DNA of 64,000 nt from NCBI GenBank assembly GCA_010015675.1, contig ML976990.1, positions 393,327-457,326 on the forward strand, written 5' to 3'. The position numbers and the translations under genes were made by a program. Shown piece after piece: positions 35,357-46,841 of the stretch (its first letter is position 1; every line of letters begins with the position of its first letter). Below the pieces are notes generated by a model. It had not been told where the DNA came from, did not search any database, and saw only the letters and a program-made list of their open reading frames with translations. The DNA comes from Byssothecium circinans (Eukaryota; Ascomycota; Dothideomycetes; Pleosporales; Massarinaceae).

Positions 35357-35992
35357 ATGGCCGACCTAAAAATGTCCAAGTACTATCCAGCTGAGGAGGA
35401 AGCGCAGATGAAGAAGGTGAGTACATGTGAAAAATCGCCAGTATTCAGTCTCGGAAGATGCGTCGCAAATTGTGTTTTGTTGATGAAGTGCTGATCTTCG
35501 ATACAGGCCCGCAAGACCGCACACCCCACTAAGTACCGAGCCTCACTAGTTCCTGGAGCGGTCCTCATCCTTCTGTCGGGTCGTTTTAGGGGCAAGCGCG
35601 TCATTCTTCTTCGCCAGCTCTCTCAAGGTGTTCTCCTCATTACTGGCCCTTTCAAGTCAAATGGTGTGCCTTTGCGCCGTGTCAATCACCGTTATGTCAT
35701 CGCCACTGGAACCACCATGGACATCTCTGGCGTAGATTCCGAGGTTCTGGATCGTGTCAGCAGTGACGACTACTGGACGCGTGAGAAAAAGGAGGGCAAG
35801 GGCGAGGATGACTTCTTCAAGGAAGGAGAGGCAGCGCAGAAGAAAGAGACGGACCCGCAGCGGATCGAGGACCAGAAGAAGGTCGATAAGGCTATCTTCG
35901 CTAATATCCGGAAGGTGCCGGATCTGGAGACGTATCTTGCGGCTAGCTTTAGCCTGAGGGGTGACGAGAGGCCGCATGAGATGGTTTTCTGA
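35357..35992 (+). CDS. rpl6: 60S ribosomal protein eL6
   Basis: Two exons, 35357-35416 and 35507-35992, with a 90-nt GTGAGT...CAG intron after codon 20, 181 aa, close to yeast Rpl6. Family sequence: KTAHPTKYRASLVPGAVLIL, GRFRGKRVILLRQLSQGVLL, TGPFKSNGVPLRRVNHRYVI and ATGTTMDISGVDSE. It is a protein of the large cytosolic ribosomal subunit. An early intron directly after a short first exon is common in fungal ribosomal protein genes. Confidence 0.94.
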
Positions 35993-37645
35993 AATTGCTA
36001 ACAAATGCACTGGGAGGCGGAGCGTGCTGCGGATGTCCAATACGGCACTCGACAGGTCGAGTGGTGATTGATGAGAGGATGCAGCAGCTCTATGCTTTGA
36101 GGAATTCGAGACCGTCAGCGTGCAGACTTCGCGGTTCTACAATGATACCCATCGATTACCAGCTGGATGCACTTTACAGGCCGTAGCGTGCGACATGTCA
36201 CATCAGGCGTATTTGACGACCTAGCGAGGCGCCTTTGGTGAGGGTGGAAACCTCAACTTGAAATGAAATACTTCTCTGAATATTCCGAAGCTTTTGACCA
36301 TTGATGACATTAGATCCGACTGATATAACAAATTCATTCTTCGTTTCACGAACGTGGGGAGCGTCCGTTCGTGTCACCCGCACAGTGGTACCAAACCTTA
36401 GTTACATGCAGCTTGCGCCTCCACCCATCAGGATTCTTGATTAATTTTGCTGATGAGCCTTGTGTAGTTGAACTATGCCCATCGGCCACGTCTCTCTATA
36501 CCACAGCTATGTGAGACTGTGTGCTTGAAATTGAGGCTTGGGTTTCTGTACCAAGGGGCTATCAGGATCACGGCTGAGTAGATTGCTTGTCCATAGGAAT
36601 CTATGAAACGAACCCTTGAACTGAGTTTTGCGATCCACTACGGCTAAAGGACCACCGATGTCCATCGACATACTCTCTACTAAAAGGTTGACACTGTGCT
36701 GCCAACATGTCATCAGAAAGATCACCTATAAATTTTAGCATTTCAATCTCATCACGGTGGTCACTATGCCTCTCATCGCCACTTTCTGCGTCCTTGAAAA
36801 GGTTAGTGGCTGGTGGGACTTGGGTCTCGTGGGGCTGTAGAAGCTGGCAGTAAGTAATCCTATGTGAAGGTTCCTGTCAAACATCTAGTCTCTGAGAGCT
36901 ATACAGATCATCAATCTAAAAATGCTGCTTTTTAATTTATACTTTATTGCTGACTTCCTCTACTCTACGAGAGCTTGGGCTAGAACTTCTCAAGTTATTC
37001 TTTCGAGATGGCGAAAGTGCGGACCCTAACGCTTCGACCAAGACATTGATTAAAGCAGTAGGCGACAGGGCATCGCTTTCCGGTAACCTAAGAAGGTGGC
37101 TAGAAAGATGTCGCAATGTTGAAGCTCGACAGAATGGAGAAGTTGCGCAAGATAGCACAATGGACAAGTTGTTGGGCAGCGAATGGGGACTTTTGTTGGC
37201 GGAAGTAAGATACAACTAACCTGAGGCAATCTCAATGGCTGGTAGGAAATGCATCGTGCCATGTGAGGAAAACAGTGGTCGATTGGGTCGACTCCTGATA
37301 ACTTGCTTTTCAAATCGTAGATTAGACACCACTCAGGCTGCTTACCATGGTACCCATTTCGTTCCACCCCCCCTTTCTCTCCTCTATAACTTGGAAAAAG
37401 ACACAAAATGTTACAGTTCAACATCTAAATATGCTGCGGTGCTCTTCGGTGTCACGCATAGTGTACCTTTCCGCTCAACACTGCACTGAGCCGTTCCGGT
37501 GCTACCAATGACAAACATTTATCCCGCTCTAGGACAGCACGACTCCCTTGTCCCCCCTTTCATACTTCCATTATTCAAAGCGGAGGTCAGTTCTGGTACC
37601 TATAAGTACGCTGTAGGCTTGCAAAATAGATATCGTAGTACAATA
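35993..37645. other. Intergenic, 1.65 kb
   Basis: A plus-strand open frame at 36947-37219 (90 codons, no proper ATG start) reads acceptable protein (TLRELGLELLKLFFRDGESA) but has no start, partner exon or family; it may be a gene remnant. Nothing else recognised. Confidence 0.4.
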
Positions 37646-37726
37646 GGCGTGGTGGCAGAGCGGTTATTGCGTAAGACTTGAAATCTTATTCCTTCGGGAG
37701 CACAGGTTCGATCCCTGTCCACGTCG
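37646..37726 (+). tRNA. tRNA-Ser (anticodon TGA)
   Basis: Class II tRNA without intron. The acceptor stem GGCGTGG pairs with CCACGTC (one G-T pair) and the discriminator is G, usual for serine. The anticodon stem TAAGA/TCTTA encloses loop CTTGAAA with anticodon TGA. A long variable arm (TTCCTTCGGGAGC region) is followed by T-arm ACAGG-TTCGATC-CCTGT. CCA is not encoded. Confidence 0.95.
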
Positions 37727-37745
37727 GTGGCTGAAATACGATTAA

Positions 37746-37752
37746 TTTTTTT
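37746..37752 (+). terminator. RNA polymerase III T-run terminator of tRNA-Ser
   Basis: Seven T in a row 20 nt downstream of the tRNA 3' end. Confidence 0.75.
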
Positions 37753-37909
37753 GTTGCGAATGGCGGATGGAGTAGCCTGGGAGGAGGGGAATGTAACAGG
37801 TGACTGGAAGTGTGATGATAACGTAGATTCGATTGCGACTGAGCAACGGCTCTTTCATATTATCATAGTACAGTTTAACTCAATTAATTAAATAGGTCTC
37901 CGTACCTTT

Positions 37910-39317
37910 TTACAAATCGCTCGGTGACACTCTTTGTACAATCATGCCGGTGGCCGCACCACCACCGTTGCAAATCGCCGCAGCACCGTACTGACCGACC
38001 TCAAGTTGATGGAGCAGTGTAACCAATATCCTGCTCCCTGAGCTTCCCAACGCATGTCCGAGCGCGATGGCGCCACCTCTGGGGTTGACATTTTCCACGC
38101 CGAGGCCGATTATCTTCGCATTGGCTTTGATCACTGCGGCAAAGGCTTCGTTGAACTCCCAGACGGCGATGTCGGATTTGGAGAGACCGGATTGTTTGAG
38201 AAGCTTCTCTACGACAGCTGCAGGCGCGATAGGGAAATCAATAGGGTCTGATATGCGTTAGTAATGACGGTGCAGAAGACAATAACGAGCGAGAAACCTT
38301 ACCCATAGCTGCATCAGCGTACGTGACAATCTTTGCCAGAACCCTGCTATCCTTGCCATACTGCTGAGCAATTTTCTTGCTACCGAGCACAAGCGCAGAG
38401 CCTCCATCGCTGAACGAAGAGCTGTTCGCCGCCGTGACGGTTCCTGTTCCATCCCGTACGAAAGCCGGCTTCAGAGTTGGCACCTTCTCCAACTTGAGCT
38501 TGTTATACGCTTCGTCTTCCGATACAATAGTCTCTCCTTTCTTTGACTTGACGGTCACGGGCGCGATTTCATCTTTGAAGTGTCCGGCCTTCCATGCATC
38601 TTGTGCTCGCTTGTAGGTCAAGATGGCGAATTCGTCCTGCTCCTCCCGCGTGACTTTGTACTTCTTGGCTGTGTTCTCCGCACAGTTGCCCATATGGATC
38701 TGGTTGTATACGTCCCATAGCCCATCGCCAATGAGACCGTCTTGTAGTTGCTGATGACCGAAGGGTGGCTGCTGGCTTGCGCGGTTGAGGTAGTAGGGCA
38801 CTCTCGTCATATTCTCAAAGCCGCCTGCCACCTGGGCTTCTGCTTGGCCGAGCTCGATCGTCTGCGCGGCAAGACTGACAGCCTTCAAGCCTGAAGCGCA
38901 GACCTTGTTGACCGTAGTAGCTTCGATGTTCGTGGGAAGACCGGCGAAGATGGCGGCCTGACGGGCAGGAGCTTGCCCAACGCCTGCGCTGAGCACGTTG
39001 CCCATATACACAGCATCGATGGAGGATACGGGGACTTTTGACTTTTCGAGGGCCGACTTGATCGCAGTGGCGCCGAGTTGGGTTGCGGAGACGGTGGTGT
39101 ATTGACCGTTGAACTGCAATTCGTGAGCGTATGTTCAGTTGACCATTGGGCGCATACATACAGCTCCTGTAGGCGTTCGGCTTGCAGACAAAATGTATGC
39201 GTCTCGAATCTCCTTCCTTTGCACGTGGGATGTGCTGAATTGCCGTTGTATACTGGCTAATCGTTGTTGTGGCCGAGACGCCATTCTGGCTGTGACACGG
39301 AGGGCAGATGCTGACAT
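37910..39317 (-). CDS. erg10: Acetyl-CoA acetyltransferase (thiolase), mitochondrial type
   Basis: Three exons, 39162-39317, 38303-39113 and 37910-38247, introns of 48 and 55 nt, 434 aa. The enzyme interconverts two acetyl-CoA and acetoacetyl-CoA. Motifs are complete: the acyl-binding Cys in [37 protein letters not shown] with the catalytic His, and the second Cys in [12 protein letters not shown]. The N-terminal about 38 residues, rich in R and S and without acids until [15 protein letters not shown], look like a mitochondrial presequence, so this is more likely the mitochondrial (ketone/isoleucine catabolism) form than the cytosolic sterol-pathway form; the symbol is by family only. Confidence 0.93.
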
Positions 39318-40647
39318 GGTTTTGGATGAGGAATACTCGGATGCAACTTGGACACAGTGCAGAGGAAGCTGTCACGGATTGAAAAGAACCACTGTCACAT
39401 GGTGGATTCGCCGCAGCTCCAGGCGGCTTGACGTCGTGGAATGTGGAGTAAACTGGAGTGCCTCGGCATTACCATTCGGCCCGTTGCGGCTTAAGGGTGT
39501 CTATAGCGTCACGTGCTTCTTGATTAGTCATCTCAAGCCCATCCAGATGGCCTGACTTCTCCACATTCAAGCTTCCGTCCTGTCTTCAATCACACTTTTC
39601 ACCCATGATTTCAGGCTCACTTGACTGCTCAGGCGCTCACTGGAATGCCAGAATGAGTTTGATTTTATTGATCAAACTCCTCACGTAGCTCTGGTCTTAA
39701 ACCTCAACATCAAACACACCCCTCGCGCCAGCAACAAGGCACCCTCGCGTGTCGCCAATTTCATTCACGACACACGCTCTGGATCATTGTAACGGCAATT
39801 CGCCGTGATTAACGAAATGGTGCCGGAAAGGAAATATCCAAGGTCACGTCAATTCGTGCTGAACGGTTTCCGAGCACAACATCAAGTCTGCGAGTACTCC
39901 ACAAGCATAGTTTGACACTTGACAGGTTGGTGACAGAGGAAATGCAACACCCGTCAATATATGCCTCACGAGAAATCCAATGGTTTTCCTCCACGACAGA
40001 CAGCTAGTTCAACAATCCTCACCGACAACCAGTCTCCTGACTGCTCTCAAAGCTGCGCCTCACCAGTCGTCCCTCTTCCCGATCGACGCCTCTGCTTTTC
40101 TTCATCGTCATTCGTTGGCACTGTTTGAAGACAGATGATATCGACGGATGCAACTCAACTGTACCTGCAGCAGGCCTAGTACCACAGCATGCTCTGTGCC
40201 ACGCCGGGAAAAAAGGATCTTGACCCATCTTTGGCCGCCCTACGTTGACGGTCAAGGGCGTAAAGCGGAGACAGCCCAAGTACCACGTCCTGCCATGCTG
40301 TGACGGAGCCACTGCCTCGTGAGTGGTGTGTGCGTTCCTTCCCTTGCTTGAGACTGGTAGGACGTCCAGTCCAATTTAGGTCAATGAAGAGATATTGGAA
40401 GATATCGCGGCCCACACGTTTGCCATAGGAAGACTAAAGTAAACTAAGGTAATACGGCGTCGGCAAGGTATAAAGAGGGGCTTGATTGTCGCCAGTAATC
40501 TTGACCGCAGGTTCACAGCTCAAATCTCAAGCTCAAGCTTCAACGTTCATCTCGAACATCGCCAGCTTCATCATAGTCGTTTCAAGCTGTCCAAGTTGAT
40601 TTCGACTACCCCCTTCGCTAACAACTCCAATCACCATCAACATCACC
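39318..40647. other. Intergenic, 1.33 kb, with promoters of the thiolase and BYS1-like genes
   Basis: No gene recognised. A TATA box of the downstream gene is listed separately. Confidence 0.5.
40471..40477 (+). promoter_or_regulatory. TATA box of BYS1-like gene 1
   Basis: TATAAAG in GC-rich surroundings, 177 bp upstream of the ATG at 40648, followed by CT/CA-rich leader sequence. Confidence 0.6.
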
Positions 40648-41157
40648 ATGCACTTCTCTACCATCTTCACCACCCTCGCCCTCGCGGCCACCTCCCTCGC
40701 TGCACCCGTCTCCGAACACTCCGTCGCCCCAGTCAAGCGCAGCGCCCCCAAATTCACCGTCAAAAACTACTGCAAGGAGGCTGTCTACGTGACCAGCGTC
40801 GCCTCAGCCCGCAGGCCAACAGCCAGAGTCAAACCCTTCGTCTTCTGGTCCGAAGAACAGTACTACGACCCCACGACAGGTGGCATCAGTATGCAAGTCA
40901 CGAAGGGATCTAGTCTCGACGGCATCCATCCTATCCTCAACGCTGCCTACACATACAATGCTGGCTCTAGTGTCTACTACAGCCTGAGCACGGTCAACGA
41001 CTGGGGGTATGATTTCGCTGGGACCGCTGTGAAGTACTTCGCTGTCAATGACTTCGACAATGCGATTGTTTGGAAGGGCAACGTGGGGACATTTGAGACT
41101 CACGCGTACTTGGGCGGGGAGACGGAGTTAGTGCTTGAGCTGTGCGTGATGGACTAG
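40648..41157 (+). CDS. BYS1-like small secreted protein (copy 1)
   Basis: Single exon, 169 aa. A clear signal peptide (MHFSTIFTTLALAATSLAAP) precedes a short pro-region ending in KR (APVKR), a probable Kex2 site. The mature part begins FTVKNYCKEAVYVTSV, as in Blastomyces yeast-phase-specific protein 1 and thaumatin-like beta proteins, and goes on with YNAGSSVYYSLSTVND and LELCVMD. Two cysteines are visible (NYC and LC near the end), likely one disulfide. The family is secreted and of unclear function; in plant-associated fungi such proteins are candidate effectors. A related gene lies at 43884-44437. Confidence 0.82.
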   Translation: MHFSTIFTTLALAATSLAAPVSEHSVAPVKRSAPKFTVKNYCKEAVYVTSVASARRPTARVKPFVFWSEEQYYDPTTGGISMQVTKGSSLDGIHPILNAAYTYNAGSSVYYSLSTVNDWGYDFAGTAVKYFAVNDFDNAIVWKGNVGTFETHAYLGGETELVLELCVMD

Positions 41158-41713
41158 GCGGTTGTTGTGCCGGGGTAGAGTGAGGCTTGTGAAGATGAAT
41201 ACGGGGATGGGGTTTTAAGGAGCCATGGAATAGTGAGCTGTGCATGTAAGGTTGAGTGTATTGGAGTCTAGTTTTGGGGTAGATAATGTTTCGTTCGATG
41301 ACGGTTATGATTGGTATAGATACAGAAGCAATACAGACACTCTTTTCTCTTCTATTTCCAAGCCAGCTCTTCCTGTATTCTTCGGCCCGTGAGCTGTTCT
41401 TGAACGTCTGGCCAGAGCATGTGTGAAGAAAGAAGTTTCATTCAATTTCACGCGTTTATGTAGTCGTGATCCTTACAATGCTAGCGTAGGAGAGCGCACG
41501 TCCACACAAAAGTGTATGTACGAATGAAAATAACGTGATGGAACGCCAAATACGAACCTTATGCAGAAAGAATTCGCAAAGCGCAAGGATCAAAGTCGGG
41601 ACCTATCCCGACATATTCTTATGCAACCCATACCCATACCCATAACGCCGAAGGCTCTACAGCAAGATCAATAATGGAGCAACTCCAGTGAAGTAGAAAA
41701 AGGGGTCACAATT
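41158..41713. other. Intergenic between convergent genes
   Basis: Contains a short run of CCATAC-type units near 41627-41645; otherwise nothing seen. Confidence 0.5.
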
Positions 41714-43422
41714 CTAGCCACCCCTTCTACCTCCCCTTCTACCATTACCGCTAGCTGTGCGAGTCATAGCCACACCCCCTGTTGAGAGATTGCTCTCACC
41801 GAATTTACCCAAAGGAGTGTTTCCTCCTGCGTCACTGAAGCCGCCCATGCTACTCTGCGCGCTCATCGGTATGCCGCCCATCGCTCCCGCACCCATCAAT
41901 GCACCACCACCGACGTCGAGATGCGGGGCCATGTTCCGTACGAAGCCTGTCGTCTCATTGACGGGTTCTTGGTAGTCGGGTGGTTGAACTTGGTACTCTC
42001 GTGCGCGTACAGAGCTTACTGCCGCTTGCAGTAGCTTCTCGTTGAGCTCGTCGTCGAATTGTGGTTTGCGGTTCATGAGCTTAAGGTCTTGTTCGATATC
42101 TTGCGGCGCGAGTGCCGGAGGAGCTGGCGCAGAAGCGTTGGGTTTTTGAAAGATCTTAGCATCCAGTACGAACGGCGGATTGTAGATAAAGGGTATTTGG
42201 CCAGAGGCAATGTTTAGATTGAACGCGGATCGTGTGGCACCTCGGGTCGCGTGAGGGTTCGAGGAAACCTGGCGTGTCATTTCAACGGCGCCGGGCAATT
42301 CGTCGGAATCTTGATCGCCATCACCAACCTCACCATTCTCAGAGGCATGGTCGCCGTTCGTGCCATTTGCCCCATTGGTCGCAAGCTCCCCGTTTGTATC
42401 GGCGTTTTTCATCTTAGCAAAGAAGTGCGACGCCGCCATCGTAGCCCGGTTCATAGCCATATTGAGCTCTTTCTCGGTGAACAAGCGCTCAAGCGAGTAG
42501 GCGGCGGCCTCGAATTGGGCATTGACGGTGCGGGCTTTGGCCTCGCGGAAGGGTGAGCCTGTACCGAGTTCTGCATTGCGGCCTGAGGGGCCTGGTGAGT
42601 CGTTATCGTCTTCAAACAGCTTCCGCTTGCGCTTATTTTCCGCAGACATGTCCTCCGTCTCTCCAAACTTGTGTCCCGTCCTACGGGTCTTGCGCGGCTG
42701 TTGCGGCCCACCTGGGCTGGCGGGGTTGCCGATGCTGAATTGGTTCGGGTGCAAGAGCATGGCATTGCTATCGGAGAGGTCCAGCTGTTCCTTCTCACGC
42801 TTGAGTCTGGCGTTGCGTGCCTGCGTGCTCGCTATGAGGCGCTCGCGGATGGTGGTAGTCAGCAGCTTGTGCTCTTCTTCGGCGATTTGGACTTTGTAGA
42901 AGTGAGCGTTCTCGAATTCGTTTATACTGTTCTCATGCTTGTGCTGTATAGGATCAGAATTTGGCTTTGTACTGGCGGGAGTGTCGAGGGCGGGTGTGTC
43001 CTTACATGAAGCATGGTGAGTTTGTAGTCGCGGTCCTCCATGGCATCATTGACGGCATCCACAAAGCGCGCATAGTTTTTGCCACACTGGGCGACATAGT
43101 CGGTACCGGCACTGGGTGCACTCGGTATAGTATTGCCCAGAATCTGCGCGACGAGCTCGGCGGCCTCCTCTCCGCCGTCTTCTAGCGGCTTATTGTTGTA
43201 TGGGTCAGCTTTGGAGATGAGGTTGATGTCAGCTTGTAGGGCAGCAAGCTGGGCTCTGTAGTGATTGTCCCTGTTGTCGGAGAAGGTAGCCGTCATCTCA
43301 GAGAGCTTGTCGGCCAGCATGTTGCGCCGCTTGTCACGCTTGGAAACTTGCGGCTGCGGAGATGTTGCGCCATGGCCGAGGGAGAGATTGTCACCGGGCG
43401 ATGGGCTTCGATGTCGGACCAT
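41714..43422 (-). CDS. Sds3-like subunit of a histone deacetylase complex
   Basis: Two exons, 43006-43422 and 41714-42943, with a 62-nt intron, 548 aa. The N-terminal half is long helical sequence: SKRDKRRNMLADKLSEMTAT, HYRAQLAALQADINLISKAD, KNYARFVDAVNDAMEDRDYK and, after the junction, HKHENSINEFENAHFYKVQI and TIRERLIASTQARNARLKRE. This fits the Sds3-like family, scaffold subunits of Rpd3/Sin3-type histone deacetylase complexes in the nucleus. Later parts are low-complexity with a conserved-looking segment SLERLFTEKELNMAMN and a Gly/Arg-rich tail. The start MVRHRSPSPGD is the first ATG of the frame. Confidence 0.78.
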
Positions 43423-43883
43423 AGTGGGATTGTCGAATGGGTGCGGGTGTCAGGAGGGTAGGAAGTATCTGCGACTTGGTGTGTAGAGGAGGGTGCGGGC
43501 AGGAAGCTCGGAGCTGGTGGAATGTTTAGGAGAAAGAACGCTTGCGAGAAGCGGATGGAAGAATGGCAAGTTCTAGAGAAAAAGCCGGCTGCGCTTCGCG
43601 GGTGATTTGCTAATGCGTGAGCAACATGTAGGCCCTTGTAGGAGTGTACGGCCAAGGTGTGCAAGTGAATTGAAAGACAATCGGCGGATGACCAGAAGGT
43701 TGCCCACGAAAGCAGCGTAGCGCCGTTTCCTGATCGCCGACCGCCGACCGCCGATGTGCGCCTTGTCGTACACGTGCACGTCATTCACCCGTGGTTCGCA
43801 TCGATGCTGAACACATATCTACTATTGTTGCAATTAATTTATATATGCTCCTCCGTCCTTTCTCAGTCAATTCCCACCCGTCT
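43423..43883. other. Intergenic, 461 bp: Sds3-like promoter and 3' flank of BYS1-like copy 2
   Basis: Nothing beyond promoter-like sequence; a small inverted/direct run of CCGACCGCCGA units occurs near 43737-43753. Confidence 0.45.
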
Positions 43884-44437
43884 TCAAGACTCCAGCATCT
43901 CGACACAGAGCCTGAGATCCATGAATTGTGCATCTCGACAATTCTTTACTCCATCATCCCCTTGGCCATCCTTCCACAGTATTTTGGGACAAGGCGGTCC
44001 ATCAATCCTCACGTCGTGTCCCTTGAAAGGCACGCCATTGATGTTGGCCATTGAATACCACAACACATGGCCCTTGGCGCTCCAATCCCCAACAACATTA
44101 TACGAGAAGTGCAGAGTGGGCTGCGAGAGATCTGATAGGGAAACAGGAAGTTAGATACGAACTCGTCTGCACTTCCAACAGCCGTGATCTGGGGAGGAAA
44201 CGTGTACCTACCGGACGTATTTGAGTGTGAGATGAAGATGTCTTTGCCCTTGGTGATCGGGTCCGGCTCGAAGAGGATCTGGATATAGTCGTTGAGTGGG
44301 ATGAGAACCGGCGGACGGGGGTTGGAGCCGACTTCCCAGAAGTAGAGGTTTTTGTCGCAGTAGTTATTGAGATTGAACTCTTGCGCATGGCTGGAGATGA
44401 GCGATGCTAAAAGTGCGAGGGAAATAGCCGCGAACAT
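43884..44437 (-). CDS. BYS1-like small secreted protein (copy 2)
   Basis: Two exons, 44212-44437 and 43884-44131, with an 80-nt GTAGGT...CAG intron, 157 aa. Signal peptide MFAAISLALLASLISSHAQ, then the family opening FNLNNYCDKNLYFWEVG and PPVLIPLNDYIQILF. After the junction DLSQPTLHFSYNVVGDW, HVLWYSMANINGVPF and a Cys-containing C-terminus (GPPCPK, KNCRD, RLCVEML). It has more cysteines than copy 1 and no KR pro-site. It lies 2.7 kb from copy 1 with the Sds3-like gene between, in opposite orientation. Same family and caveats as copy 1. Confidence 0.78.
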
Positions 44438-45353
44438 GGTGACAACCGCTTGGGATAACTTCCTCTGCTAGGGGGTTGGGGAACATCCGAATTGTGATTA
44501 CCATACATATGCCGAAAGAATCCATCTTATATATGGCTTTTCAAAAAAATATGCTACAGGCATGCCGTCGAGTTACACTAGTCGTGGCCTGCAATCTTCT
44601 TTACGCATTCCCATTCTTCGTCACAGTGTCACTTTATCGAGACCATGAGGGCGAGTGGCATCGCGATAACCTCCTTCATCCAGTTCTGCCAGAGCCTGTA
44701 CTGCCGTTGACAAACAATCTTTGACACGTTGCGGACATTGGAAAGTAGCATGTGTATCCGCGCGTTGCCTTTGCGGCATGTCCGGGTGAAATATCAACAT
44801 GTACTCTGTAAAACATGCTGTGGCTGCCCTATTACGGAAACGTACCGTAACCGTCTAACGATATGGAAATGTATTATAGCTTCTGTGCTCCTGACACTGG
44901 AGTTGTTCACTTCATCCCCGGATAAAAACAATGTTGAGGCCACTGATTGTGCGAAACAAGTGACACAAACACAGGAGGGTACTTCTGTCAGGAATCGACA
45001 TCTAATACAATCGGCTTTCCCATGTAACCGGTATCAAGCACGTGCCAAGGTAATGTTCGTGAGCTATTCGGAGCACGCATCGTCTATTGGGAGCAGGCTG
45101 CATCACTTCGAACACGATGCCTAACGTGAAACTTACTGCACCTCAGAACGCGAGGTGCAAAAAGAAGACACCATGGCTCCTCCTCTCTCTCCTGTTATTT
45201 CTCTTCATTGCCTTTTTGTTTTTATTCTCCAGCTCCTGGGTAGCTTCGCTCTTGTTAAATCCTAATCTTACCACCAATTGGCCGACCTCACATACGCGCC
45301 CGCCCCGCCGCATCACCTCAATGATCCACCAACCCTCCTGCAGTTCACCCGCA
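44438..45353. other. Intergenic, 916 bp, promoters of BYS1-like copy 2 and the SDR gene
   Basis: The frame of the downstream SDR is open from 45087 and includes a strongly hydrophobic stretch; see that entry. Nothing else seen. Confidence 0.45.
44527..44534 (-). promoter_or_regulatory. TATA box of BYS1-like gene 2
   Basis: ATATATAA read on the minus strand, 90 bp upstream of the start at 44437. Confidence 0.55.
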
Positions 45354-46509
45354 ATGAGCCCCCCGAAGCTCAAAGAAGTGTCTGTCAGCCTGCCTAAGAA
45401 ATTCGACCTCCCAGACGAGCCATGGTATCACTACCTGACCATCGATTTGATCTGGTACGTGCTTGGATACACATTATTCCATCCATTTGTATCTTGGGTT
45501 CTTGTCCTCTGCCTACGCGCGCAATACACGCCCTATGGTGCGCCTGAGATGAAGATTGCGACGGCGTGGGCTATGGCTATGAGCGCCATTGGTATCTTTG
45601 GCGTCTTCAGCGACCGGATCGCATTCGGGAGGCCTCGAGAAGTGGATTTAGCCGAGGAGGTCATTGTGATTACGGGAGGTGTTGAAGGCTTAGGAGGGCT
45701 GTTGGCGGAGACATATGGTATGAGGAACGCCAATGTGGCTGTCTTGGACAAGAAGAAGGTGGATCAGGACGAGCAGGAGGAGAAGGGTGTGCTGTACTAT
45801 GAGTGTGATGTCAGCGATCCGAAGCAGGTTGAGGCTGTTGCGGCAGAGATCGTGGAAGATGTGAGTCCAGTACAATCGTTAGAGTAGGATGAGTGCTAAT
45901 GCGCTTCAGCTCGGCCCCCCAACTATCCTGATCAACAATGCCGGCATCGTACACACGAAGTCCATCCTGGACTCTACAGCCGAAGACGTCGAGCAGACCT
46001 TTCGCACGAACACCCTCTCTCATTTCACCACCCTCCGCACCTTCCTCCCACACATGCTCCGCGAACGTCGCGGCACGATCGTAACGGTCTCCTCCGTAAC
46101 TGGCCACCTCGGCCCCGCAAACCTCTCCTCATACGCTGCTTCCAAAGCCGCGCTTCTCTCTCTTCACTATTCCCTTCGCGCTGAATTGGCCCAGACGCCC
46201 GATGCTGAGGATATCAAAACTATACTTGTAACACTGGGACAAATGGGCACGAAGATGTTTGCAGATGTAAAGACGCCTAGCCATTTTCTCGCCCCAGTGG
46301 TATCGCCAGCAGAAATTGCCAAGGACATTTTGAAGTTAATTGAAAAGGGCGAGAGTGGCGAAATCGCAATCCCACTTTACTCGAGGTACATTCAGGTCTT
46401 CGGTGCGCTGCCTGTGGGCGTGCAGACGCTGATCAGGAGGTGGAGTGGCATCGATAAAGCGATACCCACGGATGGCTCGGAGAAAAAGATGACGAGCGAG
46501 AAGATGTAG
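45354..46509 (+). CDS. Membrane-anchored short-chain dehydrogenase/reductase
   Basis: Two exons, 45354-45860 and 45910-46509, 49-nt intron, 368 aa from MSPPKLKEVSV. One or two N-terminal membrane segments (LIWYVLGYTLFHPFVSWVLV and a second near AWAMAMSAIGIFGVF) precede a Rossmann domain: ITGGVEGLG cofactor site, NNAG, SSVTGHLG with catalytic Ser and SSYAASKAALL with the Tyr-Lys pair. The layout matches the RDH10/17-beta-hydroxysteroid-dehydrogenase-like group on the ER or lipid droplets, which oxidise or reduce lipid carbonyls. An in-frame ATG at 45117 would add a further hydrophobic stretch (LLLSLLLFLFIAFLFLF); transcript data would decide. Confidence 0.85.
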
Positions 46510-46841
46510 ATAGCGATGATACCCAACTGTATAATAAGAAGCCCTGCAGCGCAGCCCTTCATGATTGCAAGCCTAGTACTTTACTCTAACAACGACAATG
46601 CCCACCCTTTCATAACATCAACATGGGGTCCAGCTTCATATGACACCTACACACTGATGAGCATGGCCTTTCCTTCACATCGAGCGAGGTATAGATGTAC
46701 GGTTTCATGAATGATGGAAGATTCATTATGTTTACGTGTAGTGTACAAGGAGTCCGTTGATACATCTCATTCTCAACATCACATCACAACTTGGACTTTT
46801 CAATTGGACCTGCATACAATTCTGACTAGAAGGGGTGAACC
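46510..46841. other. Intergenic between convergent genes
   Basis: 332 bp; nothing seen. Confidence 0.5.

Noticed and set aside
36947..37219. Plus-strand frame of 90 codons
   Set aside because: No ATG start, no splice partner and no family; kept only as a possible remnant in the intergenic note.
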